From Carboxylicivirga agarovorans (GTDB taxonomy: Bacteria; Bacteroidota; Bacteroidia; Bacteroidales; Marinilabiliaceae), in NCBI RefSeq assembly GCF_050589845.1, contig NZ_JBNGPA010000005.1:124001-188000 (forward strand): a DNA stretch of 64,000 nt. Direction: 5' to 3'. A model generated the notes under the pieces. The model made no database searches. It was given only the letters and a program-made list of their open reading frames with translations, and was not told the DNA's origin. Below are positions 33,906 through 42,129 of the stretch, in pieces (the first letter of the stretch is position 1; every line of letters begins with the position of its first letter). Position numbers and translations under genes: made by a program.

Positions 33906-36017
33906 TTATAATAATTCTACTTTTCCTTTTGCTTCTTTTACTACTTCAATAGCGATTTGCTTAGGTACAGCAGCGTACTCTAAGAATTCCATTGATGAAG
34001 TTGCACGACCAGATGAGATAGTACGTAAAGCAGTTACGTATCCAAACATTTCTGCTAATGGCACCTTAGCTTTTACTACACGAGCACCAGCTTTAGATTC
34101 CATACCTTCTACCTGACCACGACGCTTGTTGAAGTCACCGATGATATCACCCATATACTCTTCAGGAGTAACAACTTCTACACGCATGATAGGCTCCAAT
34201 AACTGAGGCTTAGCTTGTGCAGATGCTGATTTAAATCCTTGACGGGCACAAATTTCGAATGACAACTGATCTGAATCGACAGCGTGGAAAGATCCATCAA
34301 ATACTTCTACTTTCAATGCTTCTACTTCACTACCGCAAAGTACACCATTCAACATAGCTTCTTTGAAACCTTTCTCAATTGACGGGATAAATTCTTTAGG
34401 AATGTTACCACCTTTAATTGTGCTTTCGAACTGAAGACCAACTTTACCTTCTTCAGCAGGTCCCATACGGAACTGGATATCGGCAAATTTACCACGACCA
34501 CCAGACTGCTTCTTGAATACTTCGCGAAGCTCAACTTCTTGCGTAATCGTTTCTTTGTAAGTTACCTGAGGCTGACCCTGGTTACATTCTACTTTAAACT
34601 CACGCTTCAAACGGTCAATAAGTACTTCAAGGTGAAGCTCACCCATACCAGAAATTACAGTCTGACCAGTTTCTTCGTTTGTATTTACTTTAAATGTAGG
34701 ATCCTCTTCAGCTAATTTACCAAGAGCAACGCCTAATTTATCCATATCTTTTTGTGACAATGGCTCAACAGCAACACCAATTACTGGCTCTGGGAAGTCC
34801 ATTGATTCCAATACGATAGGGTGTTTCTCATCACAAAGTGTATCACCAGTACGGATATCTTTGAAACCTACACCAGCACAGATATCACCAGCTGAGATTA
34901 CCTCACGTGGCAACTGCTTGTTTGATTTCATCTGATATAAACGAGAGATACGCTCTTTTTTATCAGTACGTGTATTTAATACGTATGAACCAGCATCGAT
35001 CTTACCTGAATAAACACGCATAAATGCTAAACGACCAACGAATGGGTCAGTTGCAATTTTAAATGCTAATGCCGATAAAGGCTGATCTTCATCCATTTCA
35101 TAAGTCACTTCGTCACCAGTCTTAGGATTAACACCTTCGATAGTTCCGATATCACTTGGAGATGGTAAGTACTGGATAACAGCATCTAATAAACGCTGAA
35201 CACCTTTATTTTTAAACGCTGAACCACACATCATAGGTGTGATAGTCTGAGCAATAGTAGCTTCGCGAATCACCTTCAACATCTCTTCACGAGTGATTGA
35301 ATCAGGATCTTCGAAATAACGCTCCATTAACTCATCATCATGCTCAGCAACTGCTTCAATTAATTTTCCTCTCCACTCTTCAGCTTCCGCCTTCAAGTTT
35401 TCAGGAATTTCCTGAAGCTCGTAACGAGAACCTAACTGCTCATCCTCGAACCATACAACAGCTTTGTTTTCGATCAAATCGATAACACCTTCGAAGTTTT
35501 CTTCAGCTCCGATAGGAATCTGCAATGGAATTGGATTTGCACCTAACATTTCACGAACCTGACGTACTACTTCGAAGAAGTTAGCACCTGAACGGTCCAT
35601 TTTATTAACAAAACCAATTCGAGGAACATTGTACTTGTTTGCCTGACGCCATACGGTTTCAGACTGTGGCTCAACACCACCTACAGCACAAAATAATGCA
35701 ACAGCACCATCAAGAACACGTAGTGAACGCTCTACCTCTACTGTAAAGTCAACGTGACCCGGGGTATCGATGATGTTAATCTTATTTTCAACACCTTCAT
35801 AAATCCAGTTTGTTGTAACAGCAGCAGAAGTAATGGTAATACCACGCTCTTGCTCTTGCTCCATCCAGTCCATAGTAGCTGCACCATCGTGCACCTCACC
35901 AATTTTGTGAGTAATACCAGTATAAAACAAGATACGCTCAGTAGTCGTTGTTTTACCGGCATCGATGTGAGCCATAATACCTATGTTCCTGGTCTTTTTA
36001 AGATCTGCCTTTCCCAT
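33906..36017 (-). CDS. fusA: Elongation factor G
   Basis: 703-aa translocation GTPase. G1 AHIDAGKTTTTERIL (17-31), switch I RGITITSAAVT, G3 DTPGHVDF, G4 NKMDRSG, then domains II-V with SGMGELHLEVLIDRLKREF in domain III and ESKAGARVVKAKVPLAEMFGYVTALR near the C-terminus. The presence of the full active-site His in DTPGHVDF fits a functional translocase. Nineteen nt separate it from rpsJ. Confidence 0.98.
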   Translation of the reverse strand: MGKADLKKTRNIGIMAHIDAGKTTTTERILFYTGITHKIGEVHDGAATMDWMEQEQERGITITSAAVTTNWIYEGVENKINIIDTPGHVDFTVEVERSLRVLDGAVALFCAVGGVEPQSETVWRQANKYNVPRIGFVNKMDRSGANFFEVVRQVREMLGANPIPLQIPIGAEENFEGVIDLIENKAVVWFEDEQLGSRYELQEIPENLKAEAEEWRGKLIEAVAEHDDELMERYFEDPDSITREEMLKVIREATIAQTITPMMCGSAFKNKGVQRLLDAVIQYLPSPSDIGTIEGVNPKTGDEVTYEMDEDQPLSALAFKIATDPFVGRLAFMRVYSGKIDAGSYVLNTRTDKKERISRLYQMKSNKQLPREVISAGDICAGVGFKDIRTGDTLCDEKHPIVLESMDFPEPVIGVAVEPLSQKDMDKLGVALGKLAEEDPTFKVNTNEETGQTVISGMGELHLEVLIDRLKREFKVECNQGQPQVTYKETITQEVELREVFKKQSGGRGKFADIQFRMGPAEEGKVGLQFESTIKGGNIPKEFIPSIEKGFKEAMLNGVLCGSEVEALKVEVFDGSFHAVDSDQLSFEICARQGFKSASAQAKPQLLEPIMRVEVVTPEEYMGDIIGDFNKRRGQVEGMESKAGARVVKAKVPLAEMFGYVTALRTISSGRATSSMEFLEYAAVPKQIAIEVVKEAKGKVELL

Positions 36018-36042
36018 GACAATAATTTCTTAAATATTTAGA

Positions 36043-36519
36043 TTAAAATCTGAAGTGAGCAAAAGCACGGTTAGCTTCTGCCATTTTATGCATGTCTTCT
36101 TTTTTCTTGAAGGCACCGCCTTCTAAATTGTATGCAGCAACAATTTCAGCAGATAATTTTTCTGCCATTGATTTTCCGCTACGCTTACGAGCGAATAAAA
36201 TCAAGTGCTTCATGCCGATGGACGCCTTTCGGGCCGGACGAATTTCAGTTGGAACCTGAAAAGTTGCACCACCAACACGTCGGCTTTTTACCTCAACCGA
36301 TGGAGTAATATTTTCAAGTGCTTTTTTGAAAAATTCCAATACTGGCTTTCCTTCTTTTTCAGCTTTTTCAGCTACACGATCCATAGCATCGTAAAAGATC
36401 TTGAAAGCGATTGATTTCTTACCGTCCAACATCATGTTATTCACAAACTGAGTAACTGTCTGATCGTTGAACTTTGGATCCGGAAGAAGGATCCTCTTTT
36501 TTGGTTTACTTTTTCTCAT
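36043..36519 (-). CDS. rpsG: 30S ribosomal protein S7
   Basis: 158 aa. Core RVGGATFQVPTEIRPARKASIGMKHLI and KKREDMHKMAEANRAFAHFR-like end (here KKKEDMHKMAEANRAFAHFRF). Nucleates head assembly and contacts E-site tRNA. Confidence 0.98.
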   Translation of the reverse strand: MRKSKPKKRILLPDPKFNDQTVTQFVNNMMLDGKKSIAFKIFYDAMDRVAEKAEKEGKPVLEFFKKALENITPSVEVKSRRVGGATFQVPTEIRPARKASIGMKHLILFARKRSGKSMAEKLSAEIVAAYNLEGGAFKKKEDMHKMAEANRAFAHFRF

Positions 36520-36635
36520 CTTCTCTTTTGTTTACTTTGTTATTCTTCTTGGCTGTCTTTACTAGTCTTCAATGCTTAACATTTACTCATCCAGTTAACT
36601 AACCAAGTAAACAACGCACTTCACAATGTCTTTAA

Positions 36636-37019
36636 TTACTTCTTAGCAGCTTTAGGTCGCTTAGTACCATATTTTGAACGGCGCTGCGTACGTCCGTCTA
36701 CTCCTGATGCATCTAATGCTCCACGTACTAAGTGGTAACGTACACCCGGAAGGTCTTTAACACGACCACCACGCACTAACACAATCGAGTGCTCCTGTAA
36801 GTTGTGTCCTTCTCCTGGGATGTAAGCATTCACCTCTTTTCCATTGGTTAAACGCACCCTTGCTACCTTTCTCATGGCTGAGTTAGGCTTCTTTGGTGTA
36901 GTGGTATACACCCTCACACACACGCCTCGTCTTTGAGGACATGCGTTCAAAGCAGGAGATTTACTTTTCTCCACCTGCTTGTTTCGTCCTTTTCTAACTA
37001 ACTGATGAATTGTTGGCAT
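36636..37019 (-). CDS. rpsL: 30S ribosomal protein S12
   Basis: 127 aa from the ATG at 37019 (MPTIHQLVRKGRNKQVEKSK); nine more open codons upstream are not family sequence. The decoding loops KKPNSAMRKVARVRL and RGGRVKDLPGVRYHLVRG carry the wild-type lysines (TPKKP and RVKDLP), so no streptomycin-resistance substitution is visible. First gene of the 33-gene cluster. Confidence 0.97.
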   Translation of the reverse strand: MPTIHQLVRKGRNKQVEKSKSPALNACPQRRGVCVRVYTTTPKKPNSAMRKVARVRLTNGKEVNAYIPGEGHNLQEHSIVLVRGGRVKDLPGVRYHLVRGALDASGVDGRTQRRSKYGTKRPKAAKK

Positions 37020-37066
37020 AAAATTTAAATATATTGCATTAAACAATTTCGTTTCAAAACGGGGTG

Positions 37067-37074
37067 CAAAGGTA
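37067..37074 (-). promoter_or_regulatory. Candidate rpsL promoter, proximal -7 element
   Basis: On the minus strand TACCTTTG, a TAnnTTTG match, 47 nt before the rpsL ATG. The -33 region is not consensus. Confidence 0.55.
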
Positions 37075-37140
37075 CACTAATCCCTTGTAAAACCCCACTG
37101 ATTTTCAGCCTTTTTGACAATTTTAGACAAAAAAGCGCTG

Positions 37141-37148
37141 CAAAAGTA
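37141..37148 (-). promoter_or_regulatory. Candidate rpsL promoter, distal -7 element
   Basis: On the minus strand TACTTTTG, another TAnnTTTG match, 121 nt before the rpsL ATG. Tandem promoters are plausible for the cluster's high expression. Confidence 0.5.
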
Positions 37149-37336
37149 CTAATTTTCAATGGAAAATGAACATGTGAATTGTTATTTTTTTTTAAATCAT
37201 TCTTTTTTTTCTCTTTGGAAAACAAATTGTTACTAAACCAAGCTCGATAAATGAACATCTTTACTCAATTCTCTACAAGTCGGCACTGCTTAAACTAATT
37301 TTATGCCATAAATTCGCTCTATAAAAAATTAAGAAA

Positions 37337-38887
37337 ATGCTTAAACAACTCATTTTTGTTACAATCCTTGCATGTGCGACAGCTCAATTTATTTATGGGC
37401 AGGAAAATATTGAATCGGCACTGTCTACCATTAACCGGAACTCTCTTGAAGCGGAGTTGACTTTTTTATCATCCAATTGGTTTGAAGGTCGCGAAGCCAC
37501 CACAAAAGGTGCTTATATGGCAGCCGATTACCTTGCCTCTCTCTACAAAGCTGCTGGTCTTACTGCATTTGACGACAATACCTACTTTCAGGATGTACCA
37601 CTATTAGTTGCGGCAGCACCCTCTGAAGCTTCCATCATATTATCGAATAAGACCAAAAGCAAAGCATACTCTTTCCCTGTGCATTTACGAGCAGAGAGAA
37701 TAAGCGAATCATATAATATCAACGCTGAGTTGATATGGGGTGGCTTTGGTATTAATTCGCAACAATTGCAGGAAATAGACTACAAAAAATGTAAAGGAAA
37801 AGTGCTAATACGCCTATCGGGTTTACCTGATGCTAAAATGGAAAGTCCTTTAAAGCAACTTATGGAAAATAAGAACCAACAAGAGTGGAGGCAAATAAAA
37901 TTTGACGCGCTTAAGAAATCTGGTGTCGTTGCTGTTCTTGAATACGATCTAAATGATCCTTACGTAAGTCAATCCATAGAAGAATCACCATATCCTAAAG
38001 CTAAGGCAGAAAAAGAACTCAGTAAACGCTCATCCGGAATTTACCAAAAGAGTCTGTTCTTACCGGGTGACAAAAAAGAGGGGCCATACTTTTATAAAGT
38101 ATCCAAAGCAATCATGACAGATCTGATTCCGGATTTTGAGCTGTTTATCAAACAATATCAAAATAACCTTGAATCATTAAATACTACAGTACCTGCCTTT
38201 AACTACTCATCTATTCAGCTCAATTCAACTGCCAATGTTGAATTAAAAAAGTGCAGAAACGTTATTGCCCTTATTGAAGGTTCTGAAAAACCTGATGAGA
38301 TTATTGTTGTCGGCGCCCACTACGATCATTTAGGTATGTATGACGGATATATATGGAATGGTGCAGATGACAACGGCTCAGGTGCCATAGGAACAGTAGC
38401 TATTGCCAGAGCATTTATGGCCATGGGCATTCGTCCAAAACGGACTGTTATTTTTGCCAACTGGACAGCTGAAGAGCGAGGTTTATTTGGGTCCAGGTAC
38501 TTTGTAAACACCTATGACAAAATTGGTAGGGTTAAATATTACCATAACTATGATATGATAGGGCGAAGTTATAAGTATGAAAAACCAGATTCAGCTGTGA
38601 CCTTATTATATACAAAAAGCTGGGATCAGGCAGAGAAGTTATGTGCAACATATAATGAAGAATACCAGTTGGGACTGAAAATAAACTTCAGTGCATGGGA
38701 TAATCCTACCAGCGGTAGTGACAATGCACCATTTGCCAAAAAAGGTATACCTATTATGTGGTTTCACACCGGGGGACACGAATCATATCATATGCCAGGT
38801 GATCATGTAGAGCGAATAGATTGGCAAAAGTTTGAAGCCATAGTAAAAACAAGCTTTCTGAGTCTATGGAACTTAGCTAACGAATAG
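37337..38887 (+). CDS. Secreted M28-family zinc aminopeptidase/peptidase
   Basis: 516-aa exported peptidase. A Sec signal peptide (MLKQLIFVTILACATAQFIYG, cleavage probably near 21) is followed by an N-terminal region with a PA-like insert, and from about 315 the M28 catalytic domain. The co-catalytic zinc ligands are seen in VVGAHYDHLG (His), WNGADDNGSGAIG (bridging Asp), TAEERGLFGSRYF (Glu-Glu, general base and ligand) and MWFHTGGHESYHMPGDHVE (His). Likely releases amino acids or small peptides in the periplasm or outside. Substrate unknown; no adjacent transporter. Confidence 0.88.
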   Translation: MLKQLIFVTILACATAQFIYGQENIESALSTINRNSLEAELTFLSSNWFEGREATTKGAYMAADYLASLYKAAGLTAFDDNTYFQDVPLLVAAAPSEASIILSNKTKSKAYSFPVHLRAERISESYNINAELIWGGFGINSQQLQEIDYKKCKGKVLIRLSGLPDAKMESPLKQLMENKNQQEWRQIKFDALKKSGVVAVLEYDLNDPYVSQSIEESPYPKAKAEKELSKRSSGIYQKSLFLPGDKKEGPYFYKVSKAIMTDLIPDFELFIKQYQNNLESLNTTVPAFNYSSIQLNSTANVELKKCRNVIALIEGSEKPDEIIVVGAHYDHLGMYDGYIWNGADDNGSGAIGTVAIARAFMAMGIRPKRTVIFANWTAEERGLFGSRYFVNTYDKIGRVKYYHNYDMIGRSYKYEKPDSAVTLLYTKSWDQAEKLCATYNEEYQLGLKINFSAWDNPTSGSDNAPFAKKGIPIMWFHTGGHESYHMPGDHVERIDWQKFEAIVKTSFLSLWNLANE

Positions 38888-38939
38888 TCGAAAATACAAT
38901 TGATGAAATAAATATTAGGAGTATAGCAAATTTATGCTT

Positions 38940-38947
38940 TATCTTTG
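38940..38947 (+). promoter_or_regulatory. Candidate -7 element of the fabD promoter
   Basis: TATCTTTG matches TAnnTTTG. A start near 38951 would give fabD a leader of about 176 nt containing a short ORF and two hairpins. The -33 position is not consensus. Confidence 0.45.
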
Positions 38948-38969
38948 CCCAGATAAATTAAAAGAATTA

Positions 38970-39032
38970 ATGGCTCTCGTCAACCGTGAGCCTTTGTTGT
39001 TTTGCAGCATAAGGCACCTAATACCGGGATGA
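38970..39032 (+). CDS. Candidate 20-aa upstream ORF in the fabD leader
   Basis: ATG at 38970, TGA at 39030-39032. Product starts MALVNREPLLFC and ends HLIPG. It lies entirely within the predicted fabD leader, begins about 19 nt after the predicted transcription start, and contains a small hairpin (GGCTC...GAGCC, 38972-38992) followed by a T-rich stretch that could alternatively be a terminator for the M28 gene. No run of a single amino acid suggests a classical attenuator, so a coding role is uncertain. Confidence 0.25.
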   Translation: MALVNREPLLFCSIRHLIPG

Positions 39033-39058
39033 GATACATTAACAATTTAAATTATTAA

Positions 39059-39108
39059 GCAGGTCACAAAAACAACAATTAACGTTCTTAACAACACTTG
39101 TGGCCTGC
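39059..39108 (+). promoter_or_regulatory. Long stem in the fabD leader
   Basis: GCAGGTCACAA (39059-39069) pairs with TTGTGGCCTGC (39098-39108), 11 bp with one U-G, enclosing a 28-nt AT-rich loop. It ends 18 nt before the fabD ATG. No known riboswitch is recognised. Confidence 0.5.
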
Positions 39109-39126
39109 CTTATAAAAATAACAATT

Positions 39127-40017
39127 ATGAAAGCATTTGTATTTCCGGGCCAGGGTGCCCAGTACGTTGGAATGGGTAAAGACTTATACGATAACTCTCC
39201 AATGGCGAAGGAACTATTTGAAAAAGCAAATGAAATTTTAGGATTTCGCATTACTGACTTAATGTTTGAAGGAACTGACGAAGACCTAAAGCAAACCAAA
39301 GTAACTCAACCAGCCATCTTTTTACACTCAGTGATACTAGCAAAAACATTGGGCGAAGAGTTTAAACCAGAAATGACTGCCGGTCACTCATTAGGTGAAT
39401 TCTCTGCCTTGGTTGCAGCTGGCGCCATGAACTTTGAAGATGGATTAAAGCTTGTTTCACAACGTGCACAGGCCATGCAAAAGGCATGCGAGATTGAACC
39501 ATCAACAATGGCAGCCATTGTTGGTATGGAAGATGCAATTGTGGAAGAAGTATGTGAAAGCATTGATGATGTTGTTGTGGCAGCTAACTACAATTGCCCG
39601 GGACAGTTGGTTATTTCAGGTTCATTCGCCGGTATTGATAAAGCATGTGAGCTTTTAACCGAGAAAGGTGCGAAACGCGCTCTTAAGTTACCTGTTGGAG
39701 GTGCTTTTCACTCTCCTTTAATGGAGCCAGCCAGGACAGAATTAGCAGCTGCGATCGAGTCAACCGAATTCAGCGCTCCTGTTTGTCCGGTTTACCAAAA
39801 CGTTAATGCCCAGGCAGTAACTGATCCTGCTACTATTAAAGAAAACCTTGTTGCACAATTAACAGCTCCTGTTCGTTGGACACAAACTGTTCAAAACATG
39901 ATTGCCGATGGTGTATCTTCATTCACTGAAGTTGGTCCTGGTAAAGTTTTACAGGGATTAGTCAAGAAAGTTGACCGTAAAATGGAAACAAACGGTTTCA
40001 GCACTTATCAGGGATAA
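39127..40017 (+). CDS. fabD: Malonyl-CoA:ACP transacylase
   Basis: Transfers malonyl from CoA to acyl carrier protein for fatty-acid synthesis. 296 aa from the ATG at 39127 (MKAFVFPGQGAQYVGMGKDL). The catalytic Ser88 lies in AGHSLGEFSAL and the catalytic His in GGAFHSPLM; the Gln of GQGAQ forms the oxyanion hole. An upstream ATG (39100) would add nine residues inside the leader stem and was rejected. It stands alone rather than in a fab operon, with its own leader and terminator. Confidence 0.96.
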   Translation: MKAFVFPGQGAQYVGMGKDLYDNSPMAKELFEKANEILGFRITDLMFEGTDEDLKQTKVTQPAIFLHSVILAKTLGEEFKPEMTAGHSLGEFSALVAAGAMNFEDGLKLVSQRAQAMQKACEIEPSTMAAIVGMEDAIVEEVCESIDDVVVAANYNCPGQLVISGSFAGIDKACELLTEKGAKRALKLPVGGAFHSPLMEPARTELAAAIESTEFSAPVCPVYQNVNAQAVTDPATIKENLVAQLTAPVRWTQTVQNMIADGVSSFTEVGPGKVLQGLVKKVDRKMETNGFSTYQG

Positions 40018-40023
40018 AAATAG

Positions 40024-40055
40024 ATCGTTAGTTCAATGGACTAATTGATTTATAG
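40024..40055. repeat. Degenerate 8-bp tandem array, four units
   Basis: Units ATCGTTAG, TTCAATGG, ACTAATTG, ATTTATAG in strict 8-bp register, with G closing every unit. The same unit types occur in the array at 45137-45192. It lies between the fabD stop and its terminator. Confidence 0.55.
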
Positions 40056-40061
40056 ATATAA

Positions 40062-40090
40062 AAAAGGCAAGCCATTAAAGCTTGCCTTTT
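40062..40090. terminator. Bidirectional terminator between fabD and acs
   Basis: Stem AAAAGGCAAGC (40062-40072) with GCTTGCCTTTT (40080-40090), 7-nt loop. T-rich on both strands, so it can serve both convergent genes. Confidence 0.9.
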
Positions 40091-40097
40091 ATTTTGC

Positions 40098-41987
40098 TTA
40101 GTCATCAAGCGTACTCAAATCTCCTTCATCCTCACCTAAAGCCCGCGCTTTTAAAACACGTCGCATAATCTTTCCACTTCTGGTTTTTGGCAACGACTGT
40201 TCAAATACAACTTCCTCAGGCTTGGCAATGGGCCCCATTACCTTTGCCACATGTTCCATCACTTCTTTAGCCAATTCCCTTGTTCCTTCTTTACCCGCTT
40301 TTAGTATGATGTATATATGAATGCCACTACCTTTTAACTCGTGAGGCAAAGCTATGGCCGCTGCTTCGGCCACATCAGGGTGACTAACTGCTGCACTTTC
40401 AATCTCCGCTGTTCCTAATCTATATCCACTTACCTTAATAACATCATCACTTCGTCCAATTATCCAGTAATACCCATCCTCATCTTTTCTCGCTGAATCG
40501 CCTGCATGGTAATATCTCTGCTTTTCGAACTTAGCCCAGTAAGTTTCTTTATAACGGCCATCGTCGCCCATGATAGTCCTGGCCATACCCGGCCACGGAT
40601 TCTTGATCACCAATGCTCCAACATCATTGGTTGCAACATCATTCCCCTGCTCATCCACAACACCAATTTCATGACCGAAAAATGGTTTGGTTGCTGATCC
40701 TGGTTTAAGAGGTGTAATGGGCAATGGTGTAATAACAAATCCTCCAGTCTCTGTTTGCCACCATGTATCCATAATAGGACATTTTTTGTTCCCAACTACC
40801 TCATGATACCAGCGCCATGCCTCAGGGTTGATTGGCTCGCCAACCGAGCCTAACAAACGCAATGAGCTTATATCATGCCTGTTTACCCATGATTCTCCAT
40901 ATCGCATGAGCCCCCTGATTGCTGTGGGCGATGTATATAACACCGTAATACCATATTTATCGACCATTCGCCACCAGCGATCGGGATATGGGTGGTTAGG
41001 TGCACCTTCATACATAAATATAGTAGAGCCATTAATTAAAGGACCATAAACCATATAGCTATGACCCGTGATCCAGCCCGGATCGGCAGCACACCACCAA
41101 CGATCTTCAGGTTTAATATCAAAGACCATTCGGTGGGTTGCTGAGGTATATACACTATATCCTCCATGTGTATGAACCAGGCCTTTGGGCTTACCCGTAG
41201 AACCGGAAGTATATAAAAGAAACAGCATGTCTTCAGCGTCCATTTGTTCCGTATCACATTTATGGCTGGCAATTGGCAAAGCCTTTAGGTCATGATACCA
41301 GTAATCGCGGTCATTTTCCATATAAACATCTTCACCGGTACGCTTTACGGTTATACACACTTCCATTGTGGGAGATAATTCCATTGCCTTGTTGACAATG
41401 TCTTTCAGCTTCGTTGCTTTACCACGCCTGAAACCACCGTCTGCGGTTATAACAACCCTGCTGTTGGCGGCATTGATCCGCTCTGCCAATGCTTCATGGC
41501 TGAAACCTCCGTAAACAACACTGTGGGCTGCTCCTATTTTAGCACAAGCCAACATGGCGAATATCTGCTCGGGTATCTGTGGCATATAAATCGTCACGAT
41601 ATCCCCCCTATGCACACCCATTGCTTTAAGAATATTGGCAAATTCAGCCACTTCGCGATTTAAGGCATGGTAAGAGTATGTTTTTAGATCACCGGGTTCC
41701 CCTTCCCATATTAGTGCCAGTTTATTGCGGGTGGCAGTTTTGAGATGACGATCAATGGCATTATGGATAATGTTTGTTTTTCCACCAACAAACCATTTAT
41801 AAAACGGATGATTGGAATCATCCAAAACTTTATTCCAAGGCTGGTACCACTCAAGTCGTGCTGCTTCATCTGCCCAGAATCGTTCGCGATCTTTTATTGA
41901 TGCCTGGTATAAATCTTCATACGACTTAACTGTTGCATAATCTACCACACCTTGTGCAGGATATACGAAATCCTTTGAATCCATCAT
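40098..41987 (-). CDS. acs: Acetyl-CoA synthetase (acetate--CoA ligase)
   Basis: AMP-forming ligase converting acetate, ATP and CoA to acetyl-CoA. 629 aa. N-terminal ACAS motif around DEAARLEWYQPWNKVLD; adenylation P-loop LYTSGSTGKPKGLVHTHGGYS (about 255-275); A5 region TWWQTETGGFVI; hinge YYHAGDSARKDEDGYYWIIGRSDDVIKVSGYRLG; and the C-terminal lysine in LPKTRSGKIMRR that is acetylated in regulated family members. Slightly shorter than E. coli Acs (652). The neighbouring PPDK_N fusion gene is transcribed the same way but ends in its own terminator, so they are separate units. Confidence 0.96.
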   Translation of the reverse strand: MMDSKDFVYPAQGVVDYATVKSYEDLYQASIKDRERFWADEAARLEWYQPWNKVLDDSNHPFYKWFVGGKTNIIHNAIDRHLKTATRNKLALIWEGEPGDLKTYSYHALNREVAEFANILKAMGVHRGDIVTIYMPQIPEQIFAMLACAKIGAAHSVVYGGFSHEALAERINAANSRVVITADGGFRRGKATKLKDIVNKAMELSPTMEVCITVKRTGEDVYMENDRDYWYHDLKALPIASHKCDTEQMDAEDMLFLLYTSGSTGKPKGLVHTHGGYSVYTSATHRMVFDIKPEDRWWCAADPGWITGHSYMVYGPLINGSTIFMYEGAPNHPYPDRWWRMVDKYGITVLYTSPTAIRGLMRYGESWVNRHDISSLRLLGSVGEPINPEAWRWYHEVVGNKKCPIMDTWWQTETGGFVITPLPITPLKPGSATKPFFGHEIGVVDEQGNDVATNDVGALVIKNPWPGMARTIMGDDGRYKETYWAKFEKQRYYHAGDSARKDEDGYYWIIGRSDDVIKVSGYRLGTAEIESAAVSHPDVAEAAAIALPHELKGSGIHIYIILKAGKEGTRELAKEVMEHVAKVMGPIAKPEEVVFEQSLPKTRSGKIMRRVLKARALGEDEGDLSTLDD

Positions 41988-42094
41988 AAATCTTTCAGTT
42001 TATCTCTATGGTTAATATTTTGATACCCATCAAGATAAAAACTGATTTTATGTTTTTCAATGTTTTCGGATTCTTTTTTCTTTTATGCAATACC

Positions 42095-42118
42095 AAAAAA
42101 GCCTCCCGAAGGAGGCTT
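42095..42118 (-). terminator. Intrinsic terminator of the PPDK_N fusion gene
   Basis: On the minus strand AAGCCTCC pairs with GGAGGCTT around a UUCG tetraloop, followed by six Ts. It starts 11 nt after the stop codon. Confidence 0.92.
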
Positions 42119-42129
42119 AATCCATATTG

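Larger units (their letters stand above)
37020..37336. other. Divergent promoter region between rpsL and the M28 peptidase
   Basis: 317 bases, AT-rich, no gene. Two minus-strand TAnnTTTG boxes face rpsL. On the plus side I see no consensus promoter for the peptidase gene. Confidence 0.6.
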
